Assembly (NCBI GenBank): GCA_002104905.1
Contig: MCFE01000159.1
Span: 62,001 to 126,000, forward strand
DNA from: Basidiobolus meristosporus CBS 931.73
Taxonomy: Eukaryota > Basidiobolomycota > Basidiobolomycetes > Basidiobolales > Basidiobolaceae
Length of the DNA stretch: 64,000 bases
Reading direction: 5' to 3'
Made by a program: the position numbers and the translations under genes. This document shows positions 33,526-45,187 of the stretch, piece after piece; within the stretch, counting starts at the first letter, position 1; each line of letters opens with the position of its first letter. Below the pieces are notes generated by a model. That model was not told the DNA's origin. It was given only the letters and a program-made list of their open reading frames with translations, and made no database searches.

Positions 33526-34288
33526 AATGCCAGAGGATGAGTAGTTGATTCGAGGGGCTACTTCCTCCATGCTCGATTATATAGGTAGATCTCTCGCCAT
33601 TCAAAGCATTTGCTGTACTCAGAATTCTCCTCTTGCGATAGCACGTTGTAGCGGAAGGGCAGAAGCTTGATCGAACGTGAAGACGAATTCGCGCGCGATT
33701 AATTAAACAGTGGAAAGCTATTCGTTGGCAATTGAGTCGCTTGCCAATAATCAGGGAGAGAACAGGGGGCAAAAATTCAATTCTCTGGTGCTGATCCCAA
33801 TTGACTAACCAAGATACGTTAATTCACTTGGCATCTTTCCAATTATCACTTCATGAGTTCAGTGGTAAGGATGTCGCCAAATTCATAGCAAGTATATTAG
33901 TGGCACAAACACCTCCAATTTTAGCAACGCCTTGCCATTGACATGAATCTTACCTGACATGCGCATCCAAGGTAATTGGTTGGCCTAGAGATCGAGATCT
34001 TGTTTGTTCACGTCCTTGGTAGCGAGTTGTTAACATCCATATTAGTTTCAAATTGGGTGTCTGGATGATAACTGCACTCAATGGCTAGTGGATCCCCATA
34101 AAACATGTAAATGTATGCAATGATATTTTATTAGCTACCGGGTTCATCCATCTGCCAGGCGTGGATGTGGAAGTTATTTGTACATTTAAAGTTGATACAA
34201 TTTGGTAACGGGTGTAGATAGGGACCTTGAAGTGCAGTGAAAATGTCGCTAGCTTGGCAACTGACGTGTCTTGGGGATGTGCGAGACA
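33526..34288. other. Intergenic region
   Basis: Apart from the TATA box, no gene was seen. It contains the 3' region of the multi-helix membrane gene. Confidence 0.45.
33577..33583 (-). promoter_or_regulatory. TATA box of the polysaccharide lyase-like gene
   Basis: TATATAA on the minus strand, about 52-58 bases before the ATG at 33525; used to choose that start. Confidence 0.55.
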
Positions 34289-35284
34289 TTAGACCAAGTC
34301 CTGGGCCTCTTCACCCTTTTTTGAGCTACCTCCTGGTATCCCCTTTGACGATGAGTTCCAACTCCAGAAGGGAATGTCATGAACGCGATTCCTTGAGTTC
34401 TCTTGTCTGCTGCTGCCCTGGGAACTGTGGCTAGCTGAGTCCTCGATGAGCCTGTAATGGTAGATAGTCATTTGCTCGACGCACAGCTTTGATTCAATGG
34501 CCCCTAAAACTACAATTAGATCTCACAAAGTAAACAGGACAAGACTGGGAATTACTTTACATTTCGTCTGAAGCAACACTTCCGGATTTAAGCCTAATGT
34601 CGTGTTCTGTACCACCATGGTCATCAAGGTTATGGTGAATAGGTTTGACAGCATCGTATAACCGGCACCCTCATCTCGAATAAGGCTTCCAAACTTGTAA
34701 GATTTGCGGCTTAGTAGACGCACCAATACACCTATCCACCAAACAAATAATACGGCATTCATGTATATTTCTGTTTCCAGCAAGAATGGCATGGAGATTC
34801 CACCTGGGAGTGCTACGCATTCTCTGAATGTTCCAACCTTGGCATCCAGACCGAAGACGTACATGAGTGCGCTGATGAGCTTGGTAATATGAAAGCTGAC
34901 CATGATGAACAGAAATACGTAACGCAATGGGGTTACTCTGTAGCATCTTATCACAAAAATTCCCATCACCAAGGCTGTGGAGATGTAGTAGAAGACGCCG
35001 TTGTAGTATCCCTTGAAATGACAATCCGTTACGAAAAAGTAGTCGGATACACGACACAGATGGCATGAAACTCCGCTGCACGTCTCCACCACATTCATAA
35101 TGAACAGATAGTTGCTGGGATGCTTGGTGTACATCCGAAAAGCTCGATATGCGTTGCTAATGTGCACAATCAGCGTAGCAGAAAAGATCAGCATTGCCAT
35201 GTTCATCGTGTTGTACCATGTGGTATCAAATGTAACCATATCCCCAGCATTTAGCTGATGTGTGCCGGCATCGGTTGTATTCAT
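34289..35284 (-). CDS. Multi-pass (six to seven helix) membrane protein
   Basis: Two exons, 35284-34561 and 34503-34289, join in frame (a TGG codon spans the junction) to 312 residues. The start is the ATG of MNTTDAGTHQL at 35284; NTT gives a possible N-glycosylation site outside the first helix. Hydrophobic helices occur at about residues 25-48, 60-80, 95-118, 120-145, 160-190 and 205-230, with Cys pairs in helix 2 and the following loop (ETCSGVSCHLC, TDCHF) that could form a disulfide as in seven-helix receptors. The cytoplasmic tail of about 65 residues is Ser/Lys/Glu-rich. A receptor or sensor role is plausible but no conserved receptor motif was recognised. It sits upstream of two secreted-protein genes on the same strand. 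Confidence 0.75.
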
Positions 35285-37231
35285 CTTACTACAGCTGGAT
35301 GGCAAGACTTGCGGTTGTTAGACGGTGATTTCAGAACGAAAATCAGAACAGTGACCTGTTCAAGCAATTCTTCGAGTTACTTGGAACGTGGTTGATGATA
35401 TTAAAATTAATTAGCGATTATGGTTTGTGGAAGTTGGATGCGGTCGGGAGTTGAGCTTGAGCAAGGAAAGGGCAGGTCTATTTAAGCAGCTTCATGCACG
35501 ATACACATCCGAGTCTGATCCAGCCGATGGGGCTCGACAGAAGCAAGACAAAGTTCTAGGGGTCTCGTATTTCCAACCAAGTACAACAAGAGTAAGTAGT
35601 GTCAGTGGTTACCGAAAAGACTTTCAGTGCTTGGATGTCTTAGCCAGATAAAACCAACAGATCCAACCAACAATACGATCTACAAAGCGTAGAACAAAGT
35701 ATACCGATCCTCGAACTAAATTTGGTATATTTACGTCAAGTAGTCTTGCTGCACATTGTGCAGATGAGATTTACCGCCAAACCTTCCAACCAGTTACAGT
35801 TGTTCCTTGAGCAAATGTTACTTCATCAATGGACTCTCGTTCCACGACCACAATCAAAGTTCGATCGTCTGCAATGGAAAGCTCCCCTGGTCTTAGGGTC
35901 AAGCAACTAACCATACGAATTCCGGATGCCCCTTTACCTTTCCGTCACTTGATTGACAATACGCCATATCCAATCTCTCTGTGGCTGATTGGATTTTAGG
36001 AAATAGTACGTACCTCAGCTTGTGATCAAACCTGTGTGAAACTTTGTGCTTGCCCATTTCACACAGTATCAACAAAAAGTGTCTATTCAGCATGCGTATT
36101 GCCCGAACTCTGACTGATGGGCAGTTCTCCTAGAGACGGGCTCTGAACACATCAGACTCGATCCTACGTAACACCACCAAAGACTGCTACGGGAAGGTCT
36201 CCACCGTGCTGATTAATCCGCTTTAACAACCAATCCTGGTCCTAGGGAAATGGATGATTGGCTCCACATGCCCGCATGCTCCAATAATGGTCAAGAATAG
36301 CTGTCGCAATAGTGCAACTCGATTGAAGGAGGACGGGTGTCTGCCCACATTGCCTGTCTCCCAACAACAGGCATATCTTCGCTCGTCAGAGCACCTCACC
36401 AAGTTGCCAATGATCGAGAGCCTTCTGCCCTTTGGCGTGGCATAGATGACAGACAACCAGTAGTAATAACGACCTCATAATCCCACAGGGGACCCTATGT
36501 CCAGTTCTAAAACCTTGCGAATTGTTGTACAGAGTCTTACTCTGGTTGACTGATCAAGGTGGAATGAGCAGAGTGCATGCCTTTGCCGATGTATTTGGAT
36601 GCATCTGGACGCAGCTCTAAGGAACCTTTGTAGGAATGCGGCTATTAGTTTCAATCTGAATCCCAGTGAGAACTCTTCAGAGGTTTCTCTGAGGAACTAT
36701 AACCTTGCATTGAATCGGGCATTTTGCGGCGAGGTTACACGAATCCCCGAATAGAGAGCCATTACTGATGAAATACCAGGCATAGGCTATTGCTCTTTGT
36801 ATGCGTCAACTTCACGAATAGGAGGCCTGGATATCAAGAAATAATTCGACGTTCGTGCAACCGGAATTCTAGTCCTTCCAAATTGGTGTGATCTCCAGCT
36901 TGGAGTCCCCTTTTACAATAACGACCGATTGATTCGGTTGATGGACACTTACATTAGGTCCCTTGTTACGCTTAATTTTCCTAGCGATGCACATTGGTCA
37001 TGAAAATTGATGAGTTGCCTGGTATGGTATCCTCATCTTCATTCCACTCTTTAGCATTATCGTTTATCCTATTCCTCCTTTCTCTTAGAGTCACCCAGTG
37101 TGATTGAGCCTTATATTTCTACCTCAACAACTCTTTCTTTGTAACATACCTGACACATCTCTATAGCCTTCCCTATATTGTTCTAGTGGGACAAACCAGC
37201 ACTGCATCTCCTACATGAATCTTAGCTAATA
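35285..37231. other. Intergenic region, no gene seen
   Basis: 1.9 kb between divergent genes. Short open frames on both strands (such as 35427-35651) show no conservation or splice partners that I could justify. A pyrimidine-rich stretch near 37040-37140 may be the promoter of the SH3 gene. Confidence 0.4.
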
Positions 37232-40200
37232 ATGAAGCAGCCAATCCAACCCCTAACCATTAATACAGAACGGGATGACCGTTCTACGATTGGAAGTGCT
37301 GGACACTCCCCATATGATGCTCAAAGCGACTGCATCATGTCTCCTGAAACTCCAGATGAAAACATTGATTTTAATTTAGTCTACGCTTTATTTGCTTTTG
37401 AAGCCTCAGTTGAGGGCCAAGCAAATGTAATCCAAGGAGAATCACTGATGCTTCTGGATGATAGCAATTCCTATTGGTGGCTGATTCGAGTATTGCGAGA
37501 CAACAGTGTGGGCTACCTTCCGGCGGAGAATATAGAGGTCAGAAATCATGCCTTGATATACGCGCACTCTCACGTTTCAATGTTGAGAAAGTTGCGGAAG
37601 GCAGTCATACCCCGGAGCCTATACTAAACAAATTCTCTAGACACCCTACGAGAGATTGGCTCGTTTGAATAGACATCGTAATCAAAAGGTAGCGCGGGGA
37701 TTCTATGAGGTCAATCCCGTACTTGATACTAACTGTCCCTTTCGATGAAAAAGCTTGTTACACTGGATTCCGACCTGATTGAGGCAAACAGTAGCCGTCT
37801 GGCCTTGCGCCCTCCAAACAACAAAAACGTATCATTTCAGACGCCGTTTATGCCAGAGATATTAGGCGATTCGGACGACGATTATTATACCGACGATGAG
37901 GATGATGACAGTAGCAGGGAAGGTAATAATAAGAAAAGCCATCTTTTCAAAAAATTCTTTGGAGGTAATTCAAAGAAGCAAAAGGCGACTTCTCAAATAT
38001 CAAATCAAATAGATTCCCCAAGGAATACCACAGTTACCTCTGATGTTAACTCCTCTTTCTACCATCTAGATCAGGTTAGTTGCTTGTTTAGCAATCCCTT
38101 GTGTGCCTCGCTTTATTAATGTTGTGTATATTATGTGTTTTACGAACAAGGTCCAGAAGTTATCGTCAGTCGATATTTCCATGTCTTCAAACCCAGAGGC
38201 AGTAGAAATTCTTACCGTTCATACGGGAAATATCGATCTCAGTGCTTCCTGGAAGCCAGTGACAACGAGCAATCAAACGGTGATTCTGGATATGATAGAG
38301 GAGGCTTTGGAGATGTTTAGCCTGGAAGAATGCACCTCGTCAAACTACTATGTGGTTGTATACGATTCAGAAGAGCAAGGTACTTTCCAGTATAGTTGTT
38401 AGTCGTTGAGTGGCGTTCTAAATGCTTCCCCCCTGTATCGACCCATCTTAGCCGTCTATCGGTTGGACGATTACGATGACCCAACCGAAGTAATTGAATG
38501 CATTCACGAGGGAACCTTTCAGGTGCCGACGAAAAACAGAATCCAGGACACTCTTTATATGTACCTCTCCAGCCACCTTACCACCACTGCTAGCTTGCCC
38601 AATGCTACCAACAGCACTAGTAGAGCCCATCCACTGACCTTTTATCTGAACCGCAAGCTTCGCACAGTCCGAAAAGACGAAGATATCGTTCTCAGATTTC
38701 CTATACAAATGATCGCTCTTCAAGAAAGCGGACAAAGTCAGAACAGGATGTGTATCATCAAAGCCAAACCTTCCACCATGGTTGTGGACTTTCTAAGATT
38801 GGCATTAAGTGAGCTAGATATTAGTGTCGACGAAGCTACTCAGTTGAGTAGTGAATATCAAGTATCGCTGAGTACATCAGATTTCGGTAATAATGCAAAG
38901 CTCATGCCACTCTTCAGGTTGCTCTAGTCAGTCCATTTCTAACTAGTTTTTTCCCTCTGTGAAGAGCGTCCACTGCCCTTTGATAGTACTTTGACTACCG
39001 TTTTCCAAGTGATCCTAGGTTCGGATGTGGATCACGACAATGAGGATATCCTGTTTGTCGTCCGTAAGAACTTCTCCCCCAAAGTCAGCCCGCTTTCACT
39101 GATTGGTGAGAATATCGTGACCTCTCAAACCCTGATAGATTATAAGCAGCACACAGTGCCTGTGATTGAAGAGACCTACGACAGCGACTCGGAAGAAGTG
39201 GAAAGCTTCATGGAAGACCTCGAGGCCGTGAATGGGTCAAAGTTGAGCGTCCATCAAATGAGTATCCGACTTTCCATCGTCGAAAATGACAAGGATGATA
39301 TTAGCGAAGTGCTTGATGATGTGATTAACGACTACAATGACAATGAGGAGGAGGGTGATGATGGTGATGATGAGCCTAGCGCACAGACAGAAAAGCCTAC
39401 GAGCAGCCATTCAAAGGAAGACAACTCGACAGTCCCACAACACCCAGGCACCAACGAAAATGCCTCTCCCCATCCCAGGCCGAATGAGCTAGCAGAGATT
39501 ATTTCGGAGCACGTGGATATTACTCCAGAATCCACAAAGATGCAGACATCCATGATTACTGGTGCTGAGGAGCCAACGAAGGAAGTGGTCACTAGACGAA
39601 TGGGAAGCCATGAAGATATTCGTCCAACTTCTATGGAAATAAAGACACGCGCCATAGTCAGCTCAGTATTGCGAAGAATAGCTCCGCCCCCGAATTCACC
39701 GCCACCCCCCAACTTGATTGCGCGCCGGAAGAACTCTAGCCCACAAATTCCCATCAACGATGCCAACAAGGCTGCTGTTCAAGAGGACACCGATGAACAA
39801 ATCATTGCTGATCTAATCATCAATACGCAGCTTATTAAGACTGTTTGCAGTGAGGAGATGGCTGAAGATGTTCCATTGGCAGACCTGCACGGCCACCAAA
39901 TCATGGACAAGCACAGCTACTTCACAAGCTCGGAGTCCCTCATCGAAGCGGTTGGCCTAGCAACCCAGGAAGAAGTCACAAAGAACCCTCCTGTAGATCA
40001 ACCCATGGAGAAGCAAAACGCGATTTTAGACATCTCACCTCGCGCGGACAATAGCCAGCCGCAAAACGAACAGCATGCGGATGGTGGGGCAGCTTTAGCT
40101 CAAGCTGCCGATACGAAATCATCTAATATTACGGTCGAGATTGTGCACGACAGCAAGCCCAGGCAAAGCTCGGGAGATTCACCCATTGCTTATCTGGAAG

Positions 40201-40887
40201 AATATCTTGGTACAATGAGGAGTCAATCAGTGAGGCGTAAGAACAAAGATGATAAAAAGGTCGTGAAATTGGAGGAGATCCTGGGGAGAACAGCACCTTC
40301 CAGGCTAGTTGCTGGGAAAGCTGCTGAGTCGGATAGTATGCAGAATAACTCCACCCAGCAAACACCGGCAAGCTCTTCTCAAAACACACAGTCTTTAGTC
40401 CCTGCGCCATCGCAACCCACCAACAACCATAAAGAATTGCGGCAGTCGCCAGACGCTCCTCGGCCTGACTCCGCATCATCCAACGCCGAAGGATCCGTAG
40501 CGACAGACTCCTCTGGCCTTAACTCCCAAGCATGTAAATTATTGCCGCTCTACAACATCCAGCAGACAAACGACTCTGGAGTTGCCCTATTTTACAATGA
40601 TGATGAAATCAACAACCTAATACTACTGGTCAGAGGAGCGGTTCGTTTCGATTATGACCATGGCGAAGCCGATGGCTCACTGGATCCTAGGGAGTTTGAT
40701 CAAGGAGAAAGCATTAACCAAGAAGTTCGAAACATATTTGCCTCGACTGAAGAACATTTGCGGGAAATTGAGCAGGTATTCAATAACAGCAATAGTGCGT
40801 CAATTTACTCAATATTCGACGTTGTTAATATGCTATTTATGGTAGGAACTCGACCAAGTAATGACCGCAATTGTCAATGTCTTCTGA
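37232..40887 (+). CDS. SH3 and RA-like domain scaffold protein
   Basis: Seven exons join in frame: 37232-37537, 37641-37688, 37754-38074, 38151-38379, 38452-38886, 38965-40775 and 40846-40887, giving 1063 residues. An SH3 domain lies at about residues 48-102 (LVYALFAFEAS...SYWWLIRVL...GYLPAENIE) and runs directly into TPYERLARLNRHRN, a conserved block that follows SH3 in fungal polarity-type proteins. Next come an acidic patch, a basic patch, and two ubiquitin-like/RA-like segments at about residues 175-235 and 290-370. A long Ser/Pro/Glu-rich disordered region with a short polyproline run follows, ending in a helical segment. Exon 2 (48 bases) and exon 7 (42 bases) are short but fit the frame and expected sequence. 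Inferred role: signalling or polarity scaffold binding Ras/Rho-type GTPases; not a named family member with certainty. Confidence 0.8.
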
Positions 40888-41687
40888 GTAGCCAGACAGA
40901 TTATCCAAGTACAAATACACCATCTTTATTCCGATTAACCCTATTCGAAGTTTACCTCCATGATACATGAATAATTTTATGTCGTAGAATACCGCAATAC
41001 ATTATGTAAAATTTGTGAACTATTTTGGAACCGCTGGCTATGCCTAACATCCTATTGCCATAATAAATACGAGTCAATTTACACCTACGAATCATCGAAG
41101 CGGCAGCCTTTGTATCATTGGCCACCACTAGCCAAAATAGGCAGCTGCCTTTCAAAGGACTTGTCCATTATTAAGCAGCGCTTTCAGCCTACGACCTGGA
41201 ACCCTCCATCCTACCTCAATATGGGCAGGCGACAGAAGGTTGTTCACAGCATCAGGGCTTGTGATATGGCTACCAGTCGGAATGGGTGCTCGAATAGAGG
41301 CTCCATATAAGCAATACAGTATAGGTATCATATAGGAGCAAGCGTGAAGTTTCCTGTGAAATCGGTGATAATTAGGAACGGATTGCGGCTTTACTGCGTT
41401 CCTTTGGGATGGAGAGAGGATTCGACAAGGCCGCAGCATTCCTCAAAATTCACATCTAACAAGAGCGATGTGAAAATCCAGGCGGCCTTTCCTGCCAGTT
41501 TACGCAAGTGAGTGCGGCGGATTGATCAACTGCGGTATAAAGATAAAGGATATTTTATGTTCAGGCCGATATGCGTTCTTCTTGCTCTTGTTTTTCGCAA
41601 TTGGATTGCTCTTGCTCACTGCTTTCCCAACTGGCAATCCTCAGTCCAGAGTAATACTATTAGTCTTTCCTACATCCATCGCTCCCT
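40888..41687 (+). other. Intergenic region with cyclin promoter
   Basis: No gene was seen. A TATA-like element TATAAAGATAAA lies at 41536-41547, about 140 bases before the cyclin ATG. Confidence 0.45.
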
Positions 41688-42506
41688 ATGTATTCCACCA
41701 ACTCCACCGACCCTACTACCAGAAAGTATCCCGAGTGTGAAGCCCGGGGGGACTTATCAAGGAGGGTCGTTACAAAGGCTCGCCATAGTAAACGTAAATT
41801 CGTGGAAAACTTGGTTGGTAAGATAATAAAGCATTTGGCAGTAGACAGTACGCCGGCCTTCCTTGTATTCGTGGTAGATATTAACCGATTTCTCCGCATC
41901 GTAGACGTATCCGCCATTGTCATCGAGTCTCTTTGGACATGCTCGCCAAGCTCCAACTCCTCCACCCAGATATTAGGGCTGAGGGGATTTATCCGAGAAA
42001 CGCTCAAACGGTCGAAAACCACATTCTCCACTCTTCTCACTGCCCTCATTTACGTTCTACGAATCAAAGAGTACATCCCCCGGACAGACAACGTTGTTAG
42101 CAGCGAAACTGCGTCGGGCTCACTGTTGGGTAAACCGCTTGGTGCTGTTCCTGACGAGATAGATGCCCAGTCTTTTATGCTGGTCAGATGCGGAAGAAGA
42201 ATGTTCTTGGCTGCACTCATTCTAGCTTCGAAGTTTCTGGTTGATCAGAGTTGCTCGATCCGTGGCTGGGCAAGGATCACGGGGCTCGCGGTCTCGGAGA
42301 TCGCGGCTTGTGAGCTGACACTTCTTCATTTGCTCGACCACCGCCTCTTCGTATCTTGTGCAGTATTCTCACGGTGGTCCACCTTGCTCTTCGACCAACA
42401 CCGAGTCCCTAGCCAGACCCAGGGCGGTGAGGTTGGCGAGGGCAAGACCCCTGCCCACCAGGCGTTGCCTCTATCTACACCTACGGTTTTATTCGGCCAA
42501 CACTAG
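41688..42506 (+). CDS. Pcl/Pho80-like cyclin
   Basis: Binds and activates a Pho85/Cdk5-type kinase (morphogenesis, nutrient signalling). Single exon, 272 residues, starting at ATG 41688. The fungal cyclin core is at about residues 95-235: TLLTALIYVLRIKEYIPR (first helices), SLLGKPLGA, then the signature CGRRMFLAALILASKFLVDQSCSIRGWARITGL, and AACELTLLHLLDHRLFVSCAVFSRW. This cyclin-box layout matches the PCL1/2/5-type subfamily, not B-type mitotic cyclins. There is no destruction box that I recognise. The C-terminal 40 residues are Gly/Pro/Thr-rich. It could also be called Clg1/Pcl5-like; subfamily placement is uncertain. Confidence 0.88.
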   Translation: MYSTNSTDPTTRKYPECEARGDLSRRVVTKARHSKRKFVENLVGKIIKHLAVDSTPAFLVFVVDINRFLRIVDVSAIVIESLWTCSPSSNSSTQILGLRGFIRETLKRSKTTFSTLLTALIYVLRIKEYIPRTDNVVSSETASGSLLGKPLGAVPDEIDAQSFMLVRCGRRMFLAALILASKFLVDQSCSIRGWARITGLAVSEIAACELTLLHLLDHRLFVSCAVFSRWSTLLFDQHRVPSQTQGGEVGEGKTPAHQALPLSTPTVLFGQH

Positions 42507-43510
42507 CATCCCCCGGGGTCTCGAAGTCCAATCGAGCGCCCGTGAGCCCCATAATATTCAGTCAGGCAAAGTTTGAGAATAGGTTTCGTTGTAACTGCTC
42601 ACCCAGTAAACAATTCACTTTTCTTTTTTCTGGCATCCAACTTGGGCCACACCAATTATGTACAACTACTTTGAATATACGCAAATCATTCTGCAACTGT
42701 TGATTCGAATCCATGGATCACCGGATTCCATTTTCGTTGCCACATTCCTATTCAACAGCATCCAATCGGGTGGCACTTCGCCCAAAGAAAGAACATTCAG
42801 CAAGGAGTAAACTATGATCAAGGGATTCTTGTTGCACGACCCTAAGTGTGGAGTTTGGAAAGCAGGCGCAAATAGCCTGATTGCAAGCCAACCAGATTTG
42901 TCGCCATGACAAGCTCAAGCGTTGTGCGCATAACGAGACCCATATGGGAGGTTTGAATTCCCGGTGTTCGCTGCGGCTGATCCAGGGCTGTATGGGGGGT
43001 TGGTCACCTTGTCTCATTCGGGTTAGGGACGAATGCACTGTCATGGTGTGCCCTAGTTACTCAGCATCCACTAACTAAGTATCCGGAAATCTGGCAAGAT
43101 CGTAGAAACGTTCTAAACATTGTGCTTGGTTCAGGCTACTGGAGATCTGACTTCCAATAGATTGGATCAGGATCCTTGCCATGGCCAGAGGGATGAGTCA
43201 GCAGGAAGTGTTCAACAATCTCGAGCCAAGTGCTGATTTGTAATCACCGGTCTAGTCTCCACATGCACAAACAATCAAGAAAGGTTTGGGCTTCGTTGCA
43301 GGCATATCTGGCCAAAACAGGTCGATAAGGTTCTCACGTTTAGGAGATCTGACTGTCTCCACAATAAATTCATCACGAGAGACAGCTATAAATATACCAC
43401 GTCCATGGCTTATTTGGAGTAGCTAAACAGTAATACAAGTAGTGGTGCCCAAACCATCATCTGCCTCCTCGATCAATCCTCTATCAACTGTATTTCCGCA
43501 CCAGAAAAAA
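42507..43510. other. Intergenic region with MOSC gene promoter
   Basis: No gene was seen. A TATAAATA element at 43387-43394 precedes the MOSC gene ATG by about 117 bases. Confidence 0.45.
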
Positions 43511-44717
43511 ATGACAAACTGCGTAGTCACCGGTATACATATTTACCCCGTCAAATCCTGCAAAGGGATCTCGGTAGACGGCGCGACCATCAGTCGCAGT
43601 AAGTTGTTCACTCCGCCGATGCAACTTCGTATTAGACCTTTTCGCTGATCCTTTTACCAAACCAGCTGGCCTGCTTCACGACCGTTTCTGGATGATCATT
43701 GATGAGAAGGACAAGTTTGTGACCATCAGAGAGCAACCCAAGGTGTGTGTGTTCTCGTTGCGGCTCGCAGTTACTTCCCCTTACTAACCCTGACCCATGC
43801 AGCTTGCCTTGGTGAACGTCGAGATTGTCCTTAACTCAGAGACTTCCGAAAAGGACCACTTGAAGCTCTCTGCTCCCGGGATGGAGCACACTGTAGAGTT
43901 GCCGCTCCAACCAGAGTATGTTTCCCACCATTCTCTCGAGTTCTTTGCTGCTTTCTCATCCCTTCTTCGTACCTTGAAGGCCGGAGGTCTACGCTACTCC
44001 GGAGATCAAGACTGCCGTATTCAAAGACACGGTCTTTGTTCATGTGGCCAGCAAGGAAGCTTCTCAATGGGTATCGGATTATCTCGGCGTCCCCGTTCGA
44101 GTAGTAGTCAAGAGCCGCGTTGTTCGTGCGGTGACCGAGTTTATGCCCCCCAAAGAGGAGTTCGAATACGAACCAGAGGTATGTCTCGTTCATATCCCTC
44201 CGGAGCCATTGGGCTCAGCCCGCGTCGCATAGTTGATTTACACCCCTTCGAATACAGACCGCATTCGCCGACGAGTATCCTATCAACATGGTATCCGAGG
44301 AATCCCTAGAGGACTTAAATACCCGTCTCGAGGTCCCCGTGCAGATCCGTAACTTCCGACCCAACATTGTGATCCGCGGATGTGCCAGCTACGAAGAGGA
44401 TTCCTGGAAACGGATCACCATCGGGGAGAAGGAGTTCTTCGTGGTCTGCCCGGTTGCCAGATGCCAAATGCCCAACACGGATTTTGACAAAGGGGAGCGC
44501 ACCAGTCTTCAGCCCCTAAAGACCCTAATGAAATACCGTCGTGTGTTCGAGAAGAAACCTTACCACGCGTGTTTCAGCGTGAGTCTTGCGCCGGTCAAAC
44601 TTGGTACGTTCCCAACTCTTCATTCCCATATCCATCCCACCAACTGACCCGGTTTCCCTTTCTGTAGGCGGTGAGATTCGTGTAGGTGATGTGGTGAAGG
44701 TATTGGAGACTAAATAG
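43511..44717 (+). CDS. MOSC-domain molybdenum-cofactor protein (mARC/YcbX-like)
   Basis: MOSC proteins of the mARC type bind the molybdenum cofactor and reduce N-hydroxylated compounds, usually at mitochondrial or other membranes. Six exons join in frame: 43511-43598, 43666-43742, 43803-43915, 43980-44178, 44258-44603 and 44668-44717, giving 290 residues. The N-terminal MOSC_N domain begins with the diagnostic GIHIYPVKSCKGISV, followed by RFWMIIDEKDKFVTIREQPKLALV. The MOSC domain has FRPNIVIRG, then the conserved cysteine in PVARCQMPNTDFDKGE (cofactor ligand in the family), and ends in GGEIRVGDVVKVLE. There is no N-terminal membrane anchor or signal, so a soluble form is likely. The family position of the cysteine is intact, so it should be active; substrate unknown. 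Confidence 0.93.
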
Positions 44718-45187
44718 ACCTTACTCCAGTATCAGTTGCCAGCCCTATTCTTTCTTTACCACAGATGGTCACGTCTCCTTCGATGCTTCCTGATGTTTGG
44801 CACCAGCTCAATTGGTTTTTGTATCTGGCCAATGTGTCTGAGCAATCATTCTAATGGATACTAATATATCAACTAAATAAATATTTGCTATTTTGCCTGT
44901 CATGCGTGGATACTGCCACTGAGATAGCGATCTAGTCGTTCCTGGAACATGCCATAGGGGGCTGGTTGATGGTGGATATACTCGGGACATCTTTATTGTG
45001 TGTGGGTCGGTGGAGGGAGGGGTAAATGGCTTAACAGAAGGGTGGGACTCGAGTTTCAGGCGAGGACGATGGTGGTTATAAGTATACGGGGATGTTTAAC
45101 CTCTGTTGAGGGAGGGAGGGGAGAATTGTCAATGGGATCAGCAGTTCCGAAAATCCAGTCCGGATGCGTCGATGGGTTCCGCGTGGC
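44718..45187. other. Convergent intergenic region
   Basis: 3' regions of the MOSC gene (+) and the RasGEF gene (-). A G-rich run lies near 45000-45030. Nothing else was seen. Confidence 0.45.

Noticed and set aside
39332-39769. 145-residue minus-strand frame
   Set aside because: Lies opposite the disordered acidic region of the SH3/RA gene, whose sense frame is supported by splicing and domains.
42930-42975. T-arm-like sequence (GGTTTGAATTCCC) suggesting a tRNA gene
   Set aside because: The loop is in the wrong register for a T-arm, and no D-arm, anticodon arm or acceptor pairing can be found around it.
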